A stretch of DNA of 64,000 nucleotides from Taklimakanibacter albus (GTDB taxonomy: Bacteria > Pseudomonadota > Alphaproteobacteria > Rhizobiales > Aestuariivirgaceae), in contig NZ_JAENHL010000008.1 in assembly GCF_016595235.1 (NCBI RefSeq), positions 602,390 to 666,389 of the forward strand, read 5' to 3'. Positions 52,322-61,482 of the stretch are shown piece after piece (position 1 is the stretch's first letter; each line of letters begins with the position of its first letter). Below the pieces are notes generated by a model that saw nothing but the letters and a program-made list of their open reading frames with translations, was not told the DNA's origin and did no database searches. Both the position numbers and the translations under genes were made by a program.

Positions 52322-53059
52322 TTACGTTGTCTTGGCCGGACTCTTCTTCTCGTAGGCTTTGACGATACGCTGCCACGGGTCCTCGATATGGGTGACCATG
52401 GCGGCGATAGCCTTGTCGGGATCACGGGTCTTCAGCGCCTCGACCACCGGCCAGTGATCGACGGCGGCGGCATGCAGGCTTTCGAAGCGGTGCTCGACCA
52501 GGGTGATCAGCATGCGCACCTCGGCATAGATGTCGCCGAAAGCCCGCGCGATATGGCGGCTCCCGGACAACTCGCAGATGCGCTGATGGAAGGCGATGTC
52601 GTTCTCCACCAGGCCGCGCTCGTCACCGGCTTCGGCCGCCGCCACCATGGCATCGACGATCCCGGCGACGGCTTCGAGGTCGGCATCCGACATACGCGGC
52701 AGCGCTGCCCGGATGGCGGCGCTTTCGATGCAGATGCGGAACGTGAAGATATCGTTCACGTCCTCGAGCTCGAAATGGCGCACGAAGTTGCCCTTGTGCG
52801 GGATGGCGATCAGCAGACCGCGCTCCTCGAGCTTGCGCACCGCCTCGCGAATGGGGTTGCGGCTTATTCCTAAACTGCGGGCGAGTTCGGCCTCGTTGAT
52901 CCGTTCACCCTGCTGCAGCCGCCCCGAAACGAGCTGCTTGAACAGGAAGTTCTCGACCTGGTCGACCAGGCTGTTGCGGTCGAGCGTCGTCGCCGCGGCT
53001 GATTCGCGTAAGGACTGCGAGCTCGGCGTGGAAGCCTTGCGGCCGTCATGCATCGCCAT
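52322..53059 (-). CDS. GntR-family regulator (FCD type)
   Basis: 245-residue GntR regulator: winged helix at about 28-95 (INEAELARSLGISRNPIREAVRKLEERGLL) and an FCD domain with the expected metal/ligand residues (ENDIAFHQRI). It is embedded in the operon between the transporter genes and hyuA, overlapping the LivM-like stop by 14 bases. It probably senses the substrate or product of the pathway and controls the divergent promoter region at 57044-57224. Confidence 0.9.
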   Translation of the reverse strand: MAMHDGRKASTPSSQSLRESAAATTLDRNSLVDQVENFLFKQLVSGRLQQGERINEAELARSLGISRNPIREAVRKLEERGLLIAIPHKGNFVRHFELEDVNDIFTFRICIESAAIRAALPRMSDADLEAVAGIVDAMVAAAEAGDERGLVENDIAFHQRICELSGSRHIARAFGDIYAEVRMLITLVEHRFESLHAAAVDHWPVVEALKTRDPDKAIAAMVTHIEDPWQRIVKAYEKKSPAKTT

Positions 53060-54098
53060 GTTTTGTCTCCGAAATGCTCTGCCGTCGCGCGAACGGCCAG
53101 GCGAATTCGCGGCCCTTGGTCAGTCCGTCGCGACGGAAAATCAACACCAGGAGCATAACCACCGCGAGCACGACTTCCTGGCTTCCCGCTGGAATCGCAA
53201 TTTCCTGTCCGGAGACGGAAACACCGGATTCCATGCGCCGCAGTATGTCAGTCACGAAGGAAATAACAACCACGCCCAACACCGCACCGGACAGCGACCG
53301 CATGCCGCCGACGACCAGCATGGTGAGGGTGATGAAGGTGAGGCTGAGGAAGAAGGTGTCGACCGAGATGGTGCCGAGGAAGTGCGCGTGCAACACCCCC
53401 GCCATGCCCATGACCAGGCCGGACAGAGTGAAGGCGGCGAGCCGCATCCAGTAGACGGAGATGCCCGAGGCGCGCGCCGCCACCTCGTCCTCACGCGTCG
53501 CCCGAAGCGCCAGGCCCCAGCTCGAGATCTGGAAAAGATAGGCGATCACCATGGCGAGGCCGGCGACGGCGAATGCGAGCCAGGGAGTCACGTAAGTGGG
53601 CAAACCGACGATGGAGGCGGTGCCCATCGTGACCTTGTCCCAGTTCGAATAGACGACATTCAGGATGAACAGCGCCGCCAGCGTCGAGATCGACGCGGCG
53701 ATGCCTGAAAGCCGCATGAGGATGAGGCCGAAGACGAAAGCCGCGATAGACGCCAGGATGGCGGCGCTGATGCCGGCGGGCAGCACCGGATAGGTGTGGC
53801 TGCGCAGGAAATCCGGCAGGCCCGACATGGTGATCGGCTTCAGGGCGGAGCAGCAGGTCTGCCAGGCCGTGGCATAGGCGGCGATGGCCATGAAGGAGAC
53901 ATGGCCGAAGGAAACGACGCCGGAATTGCCGATGAAGATGTAAAGCCCGACGACGGTGACAATCTTGATCAGGGCCTCGGTCACCGAACGCTCGACGGAG
54001 ATCGAGCCGAACTGATCGGCAAGCAGGACGATGACCGCCAGAGGCAGCAGCAGGCCGAGAACCGGCCAGGCCTGTTTCAGGAGACGCAGAACCATCAC
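53046..54098 (-). CDS. livM: Branched-chain-type ABC transporter permease (LivM family)
   Basis: 350-residue inner-membrane permease with about nine hydrophobic segments; NSGVVSFGHVSFMAIAAYATAW (about 58-79) and the LivM EAA-like region ALRATREDEVAARASGISVYWMRL are clear. The C-terminal tail from about 320 is hydrophilic. The LivH stop and its own ATG overlap. Ligand of this transporter is set by the LivK-like protein and need not be a branched-chain amino acid. Confidence 0.92.
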   Translation of the reverse strand: MMVLRLLKQAWPVLGLLLPLAVIVLLADQFGSISVERSVTEALIKIVTVVGLYIFIGNSGVVSFGHVSFMAIAAYATAWQTCCSALKPITMSGLPDFLRSHTYPVLPAGISAAILASIAAFVFGLILMRLSGIAASISTLAALFILNVVYSNWDKVTMGTASIVGLPTYVTPWLAFAVAGLAMVIAYLFQISSWGLALRATREDEVAARASGISVYWMRLAAFTLSGLVMGMAGVLHAHFLGTISVDTFFLSLTFITLTMLVVGGMRSLSGAVLGVVVISFVTDILRRMESGVSVSGQEIAIPAGSQEVVLAVVMLLVLIFRRDGLTKGREFAWPFARRQSISETKHGDA

Positions 54099-55009
54099 AC
54101 GCGCTCCCTTGAGGCACTGGAGGGAATGAGGCCCTTGGGACGGACGAGCAGGACCAGGATCACGAGAGCGAAGACGCCGGCGTCACGGAAAGCGCGCAGG
54201 TCCGGCGGCAGGTAGGCCTGGAGCAGCACACTGGTGACGCCGACCAGAAAGCCGCCCAGCGCCGCGCCGGCGAGCGAGCCCATGCCGCCGATGACGGTGG
54301 CGAAAAACGCGAAGATGACCGGCATGATGCCCATCTTGATGTCGAGCGTGCCGGTCTGGGCGACAAGCAGCAGCGAAACGATGCCGGCAAGGAAGCCGCT
54401 CAGCGCGAAGCCGAAGGCGATGACCTTGTTGGCCCTGACACCCAGGAGCCGCGCCATCTGGAAATTCTCGGCCGCGGCGCGCATCTGGATCCCGATGGCG
54501 GTCTTCTTGAGGAGAATGACGAAACCGATGAGGAGGCTCACAGTGACGGTCATCGTCACCAGCTGGACGCCCGGAATGCGCACACCGAAGATGTCGATGG
54601 CCTGGGCCAGCGATGAGCCCATGGCGATCGATTTCGGCCGCCCGGTATGCACCAGCATCAGCGCATGCTGGAGGAAATAGGAAACGGCGAAGGACGAGAT
54701 CAGCAAGGTCGCCGGATTGGCGTTGCGCAAGGGCCGGAAGGCGATGCGCTCGGTCAAGAGCGCCACGATGATGCAGGTGGCGAGAACGCCCGCCACCATC
54801 AACGGCCAGGGCAAGGCGCCGAACAGTAAGGGCGGCGTGACGCTCGCGGTCGGCACCACCAGCGCATAGGCGCCGATGGTGAGATAGTCGCCTTGTGCGA
54901 AATTGATGAGGCGCATGATGCCGAAGACGAGCCCGATCGCCAGCGCCACCAGCGCATAGAGGCTTCCCAGAGCAGCGGCGTCGAACAGGACCTGGATGAA
55001 ATTCAGCAT
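54095..55009 (-). CDS. livH: Branched-chain-type ABC transporter permease (LivH family)
   Basis: 304-residue inner-membrane permease with GIMRLINFAQGDYLTIGAY (about 29-47), MRAAAENFQMARLLGVRANKV (EAA-like loop) and FFATVIGGMGSLAGAALGGF, all diagnostic of LivH. It overlaps the LivM gene and starts 7 bases after the LivG stop. Confidence 0.92.
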   Translation of the reverse strand: MLNFIQVLFDAAALGSLYALVALAIGLVFGIMRLINFAQGDYLTIGAYALVVPTASVTPPLLFGALPWPLMVAGVLATCIIVALLTERIAFRPLRNANPATLLISSFAVSYFLQHALMLVHTGRPKSIAMGSSLAQAIDIFGVRIPGVQLVTMTVTVSLLIGFVILLKKTAIGIQMRAAAENFQMARLLGVRANKVIAFGFALSGFLAGIVSLLLVAQTGTLDIKMGIMPVIFAFFATVIGGMGSLAGAALGGFLVGVTSVLLQAYLPPDLRAFRDAGVFALVILVLLVRPKGLIPSSASRERV

Positions 55010-55016
55010 CGGTCCC

Positions 55017-55766
55017 TCAGATCACCTGGCTGCCGGTATTCTTGGAGCCGAGATAAGCGCGCCGCACTTCGTCATTGGCGCGCATTTCCGCTGGCGTTCC
55101 CTCGGCAAGGCTCTTGCCATTGTCGAGGACATGCACGCGGCGGCAGGCGCCCATGACGACCTGCATATTGTGCTCGATCAGCAGTACGCCGCAGGCAAAT
55201 TTGTCAGGGATACCGGCAATCAGAAGCATTAGCTCGTCGCATTCCTGGTCGTTCATGCCCGAGGCCGGCTCGTCGAGAAGCACGAATTTCGGTGACAGCG
55301 CCAGCGCGCGGGCGATGCCGACGCGGCGCTCGTCGCCGTAAGGCAGGCTGCCGGCGAGCATGGCCGCCTTGTCGGCGCAGCCGATCCAGTCGAGCAACGC
55401 ATCCGCCTTGGCGCGCGCCTCCTTGCGCTTCTTGCCGGAGCCGATCGCTGCGACTTCGAGATTCTGGCGGACGGTGAGATCGCGGAACAGGCGCGCCGCC
55501 TGGAAGCTGCGGGCCACACCGGCGCGGGCCACATTGCGCGGGCCCAGACCTTTCAGCGATCGCCCATCCAGCGTGACGTCGCCGGTCGTCGCGGCCTGAA
55601 ACCCTGTGAGCACATTGACCATCGTGGTCTTGCCGGCGCCATTCGGCCCGATCAGACCCAGGACCTCGCCTTGTCTCAGCTTGAGGTCGACGCCTTTCAG
55701 GGCCTTCAGGCCGCCAAAGGCGACATGCACGTCCCGGGCGTGGAGACCGCCATCCTGTGCGAGCAT
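55017..55766 (-). CDS. livG: Branched-chain-type ABC transporter ATPase (LivG family)
   Basis: 249-residue ATPase: Walker A GPNGAGKTT (about 39-47), the LivG-type LTGFQAATTGDVTLDG, Walker B FVLLDEPASGMNDQE and the H-loop IEHNMQVV. The signature is the unusual LAGSLPYGDERRVGIARAL, normal for this subgroup. ATG at 55766 with GAGGATAGAG upstream. Its partner ATPase LivF lies on the divergent strand at 57225. Confidence 0.92.
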   Translation of the reverse strand: MLAQDGGLHARDVHVAFGGLKALKGVDLKLRQGEVLGLIGPNGAGKTTMVNVLTGFQAATTGDVTLDGRSLKGLGPRNVARAGVARSFQAARLFRDLTVRQNLEVAAIGSGKKRKEARAKADALLDWIGCADKAAMLAGSLPYGDERRVGIARALALSPKFVLLDEPASGMNDQECDELMLLIAGIPDKFACGVLLIEHNMQVVMGACRRVHVLDNGKSLAEGTPAEMRANDEVRRAYLGSKNTGSQVI

Positions 55767-55793
55767 GCTCACTCTATCCTCTTTCCGGAGAAC

Positions 55794-55819
55794 GGCCTGC
55801 CGCATTGCGGCGGCAGGCC
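55794..55819 (-). terminator. Hairpin after the LivK-like gene
   Basis: GGCCTGCCGC at 55794-55803 pairs exactly with GCGGCAGGCC at 55810-55819 over a 6-base loop. It sits in the 65-base gap between the binding-protein and LivG-type genes. No T-run follows, so partial termination or mRNA protection is more likely than full termination. Confidence 0.6.
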
Positions 55820-55831
55820 CGCTTGCAAGCG

Positions 55832-57043
55832 TCAGTTACCGACGCGGAACAGGAGTTCCATCGAAGGCGTGAAGCTGTTGCGGTAGATCTCGACCGCCCG
55901 GAAGGATTCGTTCTCGACCTTCATGATGAGCCAGGGACGCGCGGTCTGAATATGCAGCTCCGGCGTATAGGAGGTCGGGCCGACCAGGAAAGGCTGATCC
56001 TTATAGGTGTTCATCACCTCGAGCACCTTGTCGGAGTCGGTGCCGCCGGCCTTCTCGACCGCATAGGCCCACTGCTCGATCAGGCTGTAGCCCAGCACGG
56101 CATAGGAAGAGACCGGCGCCTCGTTCCAGCGCGCTTTGTGATCCTCGACGAACTTGTTCATCTCAGGACGCGGATCATCGCCATAAAGCGACATGAAGGC
56201 GGCGAGATAGAAGTTCTTGAGGCCAGGCGCCGAGTTCAGCCAGTAATTGTCGACCATCGCGGTATTGGCGAGGATCGGCAATTCGACGCCGGCAGCACGG
56301 ATCTGACGCACGGCGGAAGCGCCACCGGGCGTGAAGCTGCAGACGAAGACGGCATCGGGCTGGGTGGGCAGGCTCTTCAGCCGGGTGATCTGTGCGGCGA
56401 TCGAGGGATCGTCGTTCTTGAACGTGTCATTGCCGAGGATGGACGCCTCGCCGCCGCCATTGATCCAGGCGGCGCGGAAGCCGGCGCAAGCCGACTTGTT
56501 GTATTCGATGGTGAGATCCTCGAGCACATAAGCGGTCTTGAGGCCGAGCTTCTTCTGGGCGTATTCGGCGATGGCGATGCCTTCCGACTGCGCCGCGCTG
56601 TTGGCGGTGAAGGCATAGGGGCCGACGCCCTGGACGCCCATCTTCGGATCGGCGGCGCACAGGCTCATGGTGATGATCTTGGCCTGGTTGCCGGCGAGCG
56701 CCGCCGGGGCGCCGAAATCATAGTCGCAGGACACGACGAGCAGATCGACGCCCGCCTCGACCAGCTCGGCGCCCGCGGTCGCGGAGCGCTCACGCTCGGT
56801 CTTGGTGTCGATCACCTTGTATTCGATCTTGCGGCCATTGAGGCCGCCGGCCTTGTTGATCTCCTCGATGCGCATCACCGCCGCCTTGAAGGGCGGGCCG
56901 TCATAATTGTGCAGCCAGCCCGACTCGGCGATGGCGAAGCCGATCTGGATCGGTTTCTCCTCGGCCTGGGCTGCGAGGTTCATGGACAGAAACGTGGCGC
57001 CGAGAAAAGCCGCAGCGCGCAAGGTCGAGCGAAAAAGACTCAT
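55832..57043 (-). CDS. Branched-chain-type ABC transporter binding protein (LivK family)
   Basis: 403-residue family 4 (type 1 fold) binding protein. A signal peptide of about 27 residues ends ...LAAQA before EEKPIQIGFAIAES. AEINKAGGLNGRKIEY-type text (EEINKAGGLNGRKIEYKVID) is diagnostic. ATG at 57043 with GGGAG upstream; a frame extension to 57082 is unlikely. First gene of the long minus-strand operon (LivK, G, H, M, GntR, HyuA, HyuB, CxxC, aminotransferase, SDR). Ligand not deducible. Confidence 0.92.
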   Translation of the reverse strand: MSLFRSTLRAAAFLGATFLSMNLAAQAEEKPIQIGFAIAESGWLHNYDGPPFKAAVMRIEEINKAGGLNGRKIEYKVIDTKTERERSATAGAELVEAGVDLLVVSCDYDFGAPAALAGNQAKIITMSLCAADPKMGVQGVGPYAFTANSAAQSEGIAIAEYAQKKLGLKTAYVLEDLTIEYNKSACAGFRAAWINGGGEASILGNDTFKNDDPSIAAQITRLKSLPTQPDAVFVCSFTPGGASAVRQIRAAGVELPILANTAMVDNYWLNSAPGLKNFYLAAFMSLYGDDPRPEMNKFVEDHKARWNEAPVSSYAVLGYSLIEQWAYAVEKAGGTDSDKVLEVMNTYKDQPFLVGPTSYTPELHIQTARPWLIMKVENESFRAVEIYRNSFTPSMELLFRVGN

Positions 57044-57113
57044 ATTTTGACTCCCTGCCGGCATCCCGGGGCGGGACGCCACTTCTTGTGATTATCAGTC
57101 TTTTGTAGACTGT

Positions 57114-57190
57114 GGACAGAGGACAGGCTAGGTTAGAGAAACCAGCTTGTCAAATGAAACACGGCCTAAAAATTGCCCGGACAGTGGACA
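57114..57190. promoter_or_regulatory. Paired GGACA repeats in the divergent promoter region
   Basis: GGACA-GA-GGACA at 57114-57125 and GGACA-GT-GGACA at 57179-57190 are two copies of the same double motif, 65 bases apart, in the 181-base gap between the divergent LivK- and LivF-type genes. CTGTGGACAG around the first copy also has CTGT/ACAG symmetry. They could be sites for the operon's GntR regulator. Not a consensus I recognise. Confidence 0.4.
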
Positions 57191-57224
57191 AAGGGAGCCG
57201 CCGGATCGGGTGGGGAAACGAAAG

Positions 57225-57959
57225 ATGCTGAAAGTTCAGGACCTTAAGGCCGCCTACGGACGCGTGTCGGCAGTCAAGGGTGTGAGCCTCGAGGTTGCCG
57301 AGAAGGAGATCGTCTTCCTCATCGGGCCGAACGGCGCGGGCAAATCCACCCTGCTCAAGATTGTTTCAGGCCTGCATCGGCCTTCCGGCGGTACGATTTC
57401 CTTCGCCGGCGCCGAGATCGCCAACCAAACGCCCGAGACCATCTGCCGGCGCGGGCTCGTGCTCGTGCCGGAGGGGCGGCATATTTTCGGCACCCTCACC
57501 GTCGCCGAAAATCTCTTCCTCGGCACTACCATCCGGAACGATCGCGCGCAGATCCGTGCCGATATCGACGAGGTCCTCGCCATCTTCCCGATCCTGCGCG
57601 AGCGCTACAACAGCGCCGCCGTCTATCTCTCGGGCGGTGAGCAGCAGCAGCTCGCCATTGCACGCGCCATGCTGCAGAAACCGCGGCTCATGATGATCGA
57701 CGAGCCGTCGCTTGGTCTCGCCCCCCTCGTCATCGACCAGGTCTATGAAAGCCTGCGCCAGCTGAATGCCAAAGGCATGACCTTGCTCGTCATCGAGCAG
57801 TCGACGGCGCGCGTGACAGATCTCGCTTCCCGCGTATATGTGATGCGCAATGGCAAGATCGTCCTGCATGAAACGAAAGCCTCGCTGGGAGACGGCAGCT
57901 CCCTTACCGACGCCTATTTCGGTGATGCCCGGCACGCGGCCGAACAATTGGCGCGCTGA
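57225..57959 (+). CDS. livF: Branched-chain-type ABC transporter ATPase (LivF family)
   Basis: 244-residue ATPase: Walker [10 protein letters not shown] (about 36-44), LivF-type [18 protein letters not shown], signature [15 protein letters not shown], Walker [17 protein letters not shown] at 57225 ([12 protein letters not shown]) follows GGGGAAACGAAAG; the frame is open upstream but with no family sequence. It is separated from the other transporter genes by the divergent promoter and is co-transcribed with a flavoprotein gene. Confidence 0.9.
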   Translation: MLKVQDLKAAYGRVSAVKGVSLEVAEKEIVFLIGPNGAGKSTLLKIVSGLHRPSGGTISFAGAEIANQTPETICRRGLVLVPEGRHIFGTLTVAENLFLGTTIRNDRAQIRADIDEVLAIFPILRERYNSAAVYLSGGEQQQLAIARAMLQKPRLMMIDEPSLGLAPLVIDQVYESLRQLNAKGMTLLVIEQSTARVTDLASRVYVMRNGKIVLHETKASLGDGSSLTDAYFGDARHAAEQLAR

Positions 57960-57964
57960 GCTCC

Positions 57965-59077
57965 GTGGACAAGGTTGATTGCACCGTCATCGGGGCGGGG
58001 GTCGTCGGTCTGGCGACGGCGCGCGCTCTGGCGCTCACCGGCCGCGACGTCCTCGTCATCGAAGCCGCCGACAGCATCGGCACCGAGACGAGCTCGCGCA
58101 ATTCGGAAGTCATCCATGCCGGCATCTATTATCCGCAAGGGAGCCTGAAGGCGCGGCTCTGCGTTGTCGGGCGTGATCGTCTTTATGCCTATTGCCGCGA
58201 GCGCGGCATCGCGCATGAGCGCCTGGGCAAGCTCATCGTGGCGACGGAAACCGGCCAGATCGACAAGCTCCAGCAGATCCGGGCCAAGGCCGAGGCCTGC
58301 GGCGTGCATGACCTGATCCTGCTCGATGCCGAAGCGGCGCGACGGCTGGAACCGGCGCTTGCCTGCGTCGCCGCCCTTCACTCACCATCGACCGGCATCA
58401 TCGACAGCCATGCCTTGATGCTGACGCTGCAGGGCGATGCCGAGGCACGAGGCGCGATCTTCGCTTTCGAGACCAAAGTCGAAGGGGGCGAGATCACGTC
58501 CGATGGAATCATTCTGCGCACCGTGACCTCGGACGGCACGCCTTACGAATTCCTGTCGGCCAGCGTCGTCAATGCGGCGGGTCTTGGTGCCCAGGACATC
58601 AGCCGCAAGCTCAGCGGATTCCCCGGCGATCACATCCCGGCGCTCTCCTATGCGCGCGGCTGCTATTTCACCCTCACCGGGCGGGCCCCCTTCTCGCGCC
58701 TCATCTATCCGGTGCCGGTCGATGGCGGCCTCGGCGTCCATCTCACGCTCGATCTCGCCAAGCAGGCGCGCTTCGGTCCCGACGTGGAATGGATCGACAA
58801 GGTCGACTACACGCTCGACGAGCGCCGCGGTGCTTCCTTCTATGCGGATATAAGGCGCTATTGGCCGGATCTGCCGGAGGGCAGCCTCAATCCCGGCTAT
58901 GCGGGTGTGCGGCCGAAGCTCTCGCGGGCTGGCGAACCGGCGGCCGATTTCGTCATCGAGGGCCCGAACGAGCATGGCATCGCACGGCTCGTCAATCTTT
59001 TCGGCATCGAAAGCCCGGGCCTGACCGCGAGCCTCGCTCTGGCGGACGAGGTCGTCACGCGCCTCGCCGCCAGCTGA
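57965..59077 (+). CDS. FAD-dependent oxidoreductase, L-2-hydroxyglutarate oxidase-like
   Basis: 370-residue DAO-fold flavoprotein with GTG start. The FAD dinucleotide motif [17 protein letters not shown] is at about 10-26; [22 protein letters not shown] (about 44-65) and [13 protein letters not shown] are the stretches that mark LhgO/L2HGDH, and [15 protein letters not shown] and [11 protein letters not shown] fit it. It would oxidise L-2-hydroxyglutarate or a related 2-hydroxy or amino acid. Five bases after livF, hence in its operon. Confidence 0.82.
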   Translation: MDKVDCTVIGAGVVGLATARALALTGRDVLVIEAADSIGTETSSRNSEVIHAGIYYPQGSLKARLCVVGRDRLYAYCRERGIAHERLGKLIVATETGQIDKLQQIRAKAEACGVHDLILLDAEAARRLEPALACVAALHSPSTGIIDSHALMLTLQGDAEARGAIFAFETKVEGGEITSDGIILRTVTSDGTPYEFLSASVVNAAGLGAQDISRKLSGFPGDHIPALSYARGCYFTLTGRAPFSRLIYPVPVDGGLGVHLTLDLAKQARFGPDVEWIDKVDYTLDERRGASFYADIRRYWPDLPEGSLNPGYAGVRPKLSRAGEPAADFVIEGPNEHGIARLVNLFGIESPGLTASLALADEVVTRLAAS

Positions 59078-60127
59078 TCAGACCTTCAACCCTCTCTGCG
59101 CCGACATCCTGGTGCTGTCGCGCAAGGCCAGCTTGAAGCCCAGATCGATGCGGCTCGTCTTCGGCCGCGCGCCCGAGCCGCGAATGATCTCGAGCACGAT
59201 CTCGGCGCTGAGGCGCCCCATTTCATGACGTGGCACCGCGATGCTGGTGAGGGCGGGGCAGGAGCTCGCGGCGAATTCGAGGTCGTTGAAGCCCACGACC
59301 GACATTTGTTCAGGCACTTTGATGCCGCGGCGCGCGCATTCGAACAGGACACCGAGCGCGAGGTCGTCATTGCCGCAGAACACCGCTTCGAGATCGGGGC
59401 AACGGGAGAGCAAGGCGCTGAAGAGCTCGCCGCCGAGTTTCACCGTGGACGGCACCGCACTCCATTCGAGCAGGGCCTCATCGTGAAGACCTTTCTGCTT
59501 CATCGCATCGGTATAACCCGCCACGCGATTGCGCGTGCGTGAATCGAGCCGGGCCGCCAGGATGCCGATGCGGCGATGGCCGAGCTCGATCAGATGATGT
59601 GTCGCCAGGCTGCCCGCATCATATTGCGAGATGCCGATATTGATGTCGATCGGTGCGTCGGTCAGCCCCATCGTCTGGATGATCGGGATGCCGGCATGTT
59701 CGAGAAGCTCGCGCGCATAAGGTGTCTGATCGACATCGGTGAGGATTAGCGCCTCCGGCCGCTGGCCGAGCAAGGTGACGATCGCTTTCTCTTCCTCGAG
59801 CGGCGAATAGCGGCTGTTCAGCACCATCACCTGAAAGCCGGCGGGCTGGAACATGTCGTGCAGGGCTCTCAGATAATCGGCGAAGACACCATTGGTGAGC
59901 GACGAGACGACGACGCCGATGACGCTCGAACGTGACGAGGCCAGGATGCTGGCGGCGCGGTTCGGAATGTAAGCCAGGTCCTTGATGGCGCTGTCGATAC
60001 GCTCGCGCAGTTGCGGCGAGACCATCTCGGGGCGGCGCAAAGCGCGCGACACCGTCACCGCGCTCACCCCGGCACGCAGGGCGACATCGGACAATTTGCT
60101 GCGCGGCCGGCGCTGCTTCCGCGGCAT
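59078..60127 (-). CDS. LacI-family transcriptional regulator
   Basis: 349-residue LacI regulator. HTH LSDVALRAGVSAVTVSRALRRPEMVS at about 12-37, including the hinge helix segment NRAASILASSRS, and a ribose-binding-like effector domain. ATG at 60127 (MPRKQRRPRSKL) is chosen for its 9-base spacing from GAAGGG; ATGs further upstream lie too close to it. Divergent from the sugar-type transporter at 60328, whose promoter carries a LacI-type palindrome (60174-60187). Confidence 0.92.
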   Translation of the reverse strand: MPRKQRRPRSKLSDVALRAGVSAVTVSRALRRPEMVSPQLRERIDSAIKDLAYIPNRAASILASSRSSVIGVVVSSLTNGVFADYLRALHDMFQPAGFQVMVLNSRYSPLEEEKAIVTLLGQRPEALILTDVDQTPYARELLEHAGIPIIQTMGLTDAPIDINIGISQYDAGSLATHHLIELGHRRIGILAARLDSRTRNRVAGYTDAMKQKGLHDEALLEWSAVPSTVKLGGELFSALLSRCPDLEAVFCGNDDLALGVLFECARRGIKVPEQMSVVGFNDLEFAASSCPALTSIAVPRHEMGRLSAEIVLEIIRGSGARPKTSRIDLGFKLALRDSTRMSAQRGLKV

Positions 60128-60173
60128 ATGCATCATCCCTTCGTCCATACAATTAACCCAGCGTAGCTTCAAT

Positions 60174-60187
60174 TGACAGCGCTATCA
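60174..60187. promoter_or_regulatory. LacI-type operator
   Basis: TGACAGCGCTATCA is a 14-base palindrome with one mismatched pair and the central CG typical of LacI-family sites. It overlaps TTGACA, a -35-like hexamer reading toward the transporter genes, with TATCCT 17 bases further. It lies between the divergent LacI and binding-protein genes; repression of both is likely. Confidence 0.6.
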
Positions 60188-60327
60188 TCATATAATATCC
60201 TTCCTCTCGATCACCGGACTGATTAGCCTTTTTGGCTTCTTTTTCAAGTGCTTCGCTTAATCAGGCGACCCTTTCCGGTTTGAGATCGATCAGCCAACTC
60301 AAGAATGGCGTTTGGGAGGAATCACCT

Positions 60328-61470
60328 ATGAACTCGACAGTGAAACGGTCGTGCCTTGCGTCTGTCGCCGGCGTCTTCGCCCTCGCCCTGCACCTCAGCC
60401 CCGCTTTGGCGGAAGGCCCTGAAGTGGTGGCCGGCCCCGCCTCCGATCCCAACTGCTTCGTGCCCTGGGCGGACCAGACGAAATTCTACAAATATCCGAA
60501 GAAGGACGGTCCCTACAGGATAGCGCTCGCCAATGGCTATATCGCCAATACGTGGCGCATCCAGATGATCCAGTCGGCCAAGGCCTATGCGGCGCAGCCC
60601 GAAGTGGCGGCCAAGCTCAAGGAATTCAAGGTCGTCTCGACGGGTGAAGACGTGCCGGCGCAGGTCTCGGCCGTCGATAACTTCATCGATTCCGGTTACG
60701 ACGCGATCGTCGTCAATGCGCAGAATGCGGCGGCCCTGATCCCGGCGCTCAAGCGCGCCAAAGCGGCCGGCGTCATCGTCGTCGCCTTCGACGGCACCGT
60801 CGATGACTCGGAAGACCTGATCAACGTCAATGTCGATCAGAAAGGCTTGGGAATCCTGTGGGCCAACTGGCTCATCAATCACCTCCCCAATGGCGGCAAG
60901 ATCCTCGAAGTGCGCGGCGTCGCCGGCCATCCGGTCGACGGCATCCGCCATGAAGGCATCCAGGAAACCTTCGCGGCGTCGGGGAAGAAATGGGACATCG
61001 TCGAAGTCGTCGGCAAGTGGGATGACGGCGTCGCCCAGAAGGTGACGGCGGATGCGATCGCCACCAGCGGTCCGTTCGACGGCATCACCGGCCAAGGTGG
61101 CGACACCGGCATCGTGCAGGCAATGATCGACGCCAAGCATCCTTTCGTGCCGTTTGGCGGCGAGACGGAAAACGGCTTCCGTAAATTCTGCGCCGCGCAT
61201 GCCGGTGATGGCCTCAAATGCTCGTCCGCCGGCTCCGGTCCCGCCCAGGTCGCGGTGGCGATCAAGACGGCGATCGCGGCGCTGGAAGGCAATGTGGTGC
61301 CGCAAGCCGTCAAGCTGCCCTTGGCGATCGTCGAGGATCCCAATTTCAAGGACGGCACCGACTACTACAAGGACCAGTCCGACAATTTCTTCGTCGGCAA
61401 CTCCTTCCCGACCTGCGGGATTGACATTTCCGCCATCGAGATCCTGAATCAGAGCAAGGACAATCAGTAA
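60328..61470 (+). CDS. Sugar-type ABC transporter periplasmic binding protein
   Basis: 380-residue family 1 binding protein. A signal peptide of about 26 residues ends ...SPALA before EGPEVVAGPA. YRIALANGYIANTWRIQMIQSAKAYA and YDAIVVNAQNAAALIPALKRAKAAGVIVVAFDG are typical of the RbsB/YtfQ group. ATG at 60328 follows GGGAGGAATC. First gene of the operon regulated by the LacI protein. Ligand unknown. Confidence 0.92.
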   Translation: MNSTVKRSCLASVAGVFALALHLSPALAEGPEVVAGPASDPNCFVPWADQTKFYKYPKKDGPYRIALANGYIANTWRIQMIQSAKAYAAQPEVAAKLKEFKVVSTGEDVPAQVSAVDNFIDSGYDAIVVNAQNAAALIPALKRAKAAGVIVVAFDGTVDDSEDLINVNVDQKGLGILWANWLINHLPNGGKILEVRGVAGHPVDGIRHEGIQETFAASGKKWDIVEVVGKWDDGVAQKVTADAIATSGPFDGITGQGGDTGIVQAMIDAKHPFVPFGGETENGFRKFCAAHAGDGLKCSSAGSGPAQVAVAIKTAIAALEGNVVPQAVKLPLAIVEDPNFKDGTDYYKDQSDNFFVGNSFPTCGIDISAIEILNQSKDNQ

Positions 61471-61482
61471 CCGTTGAATACG

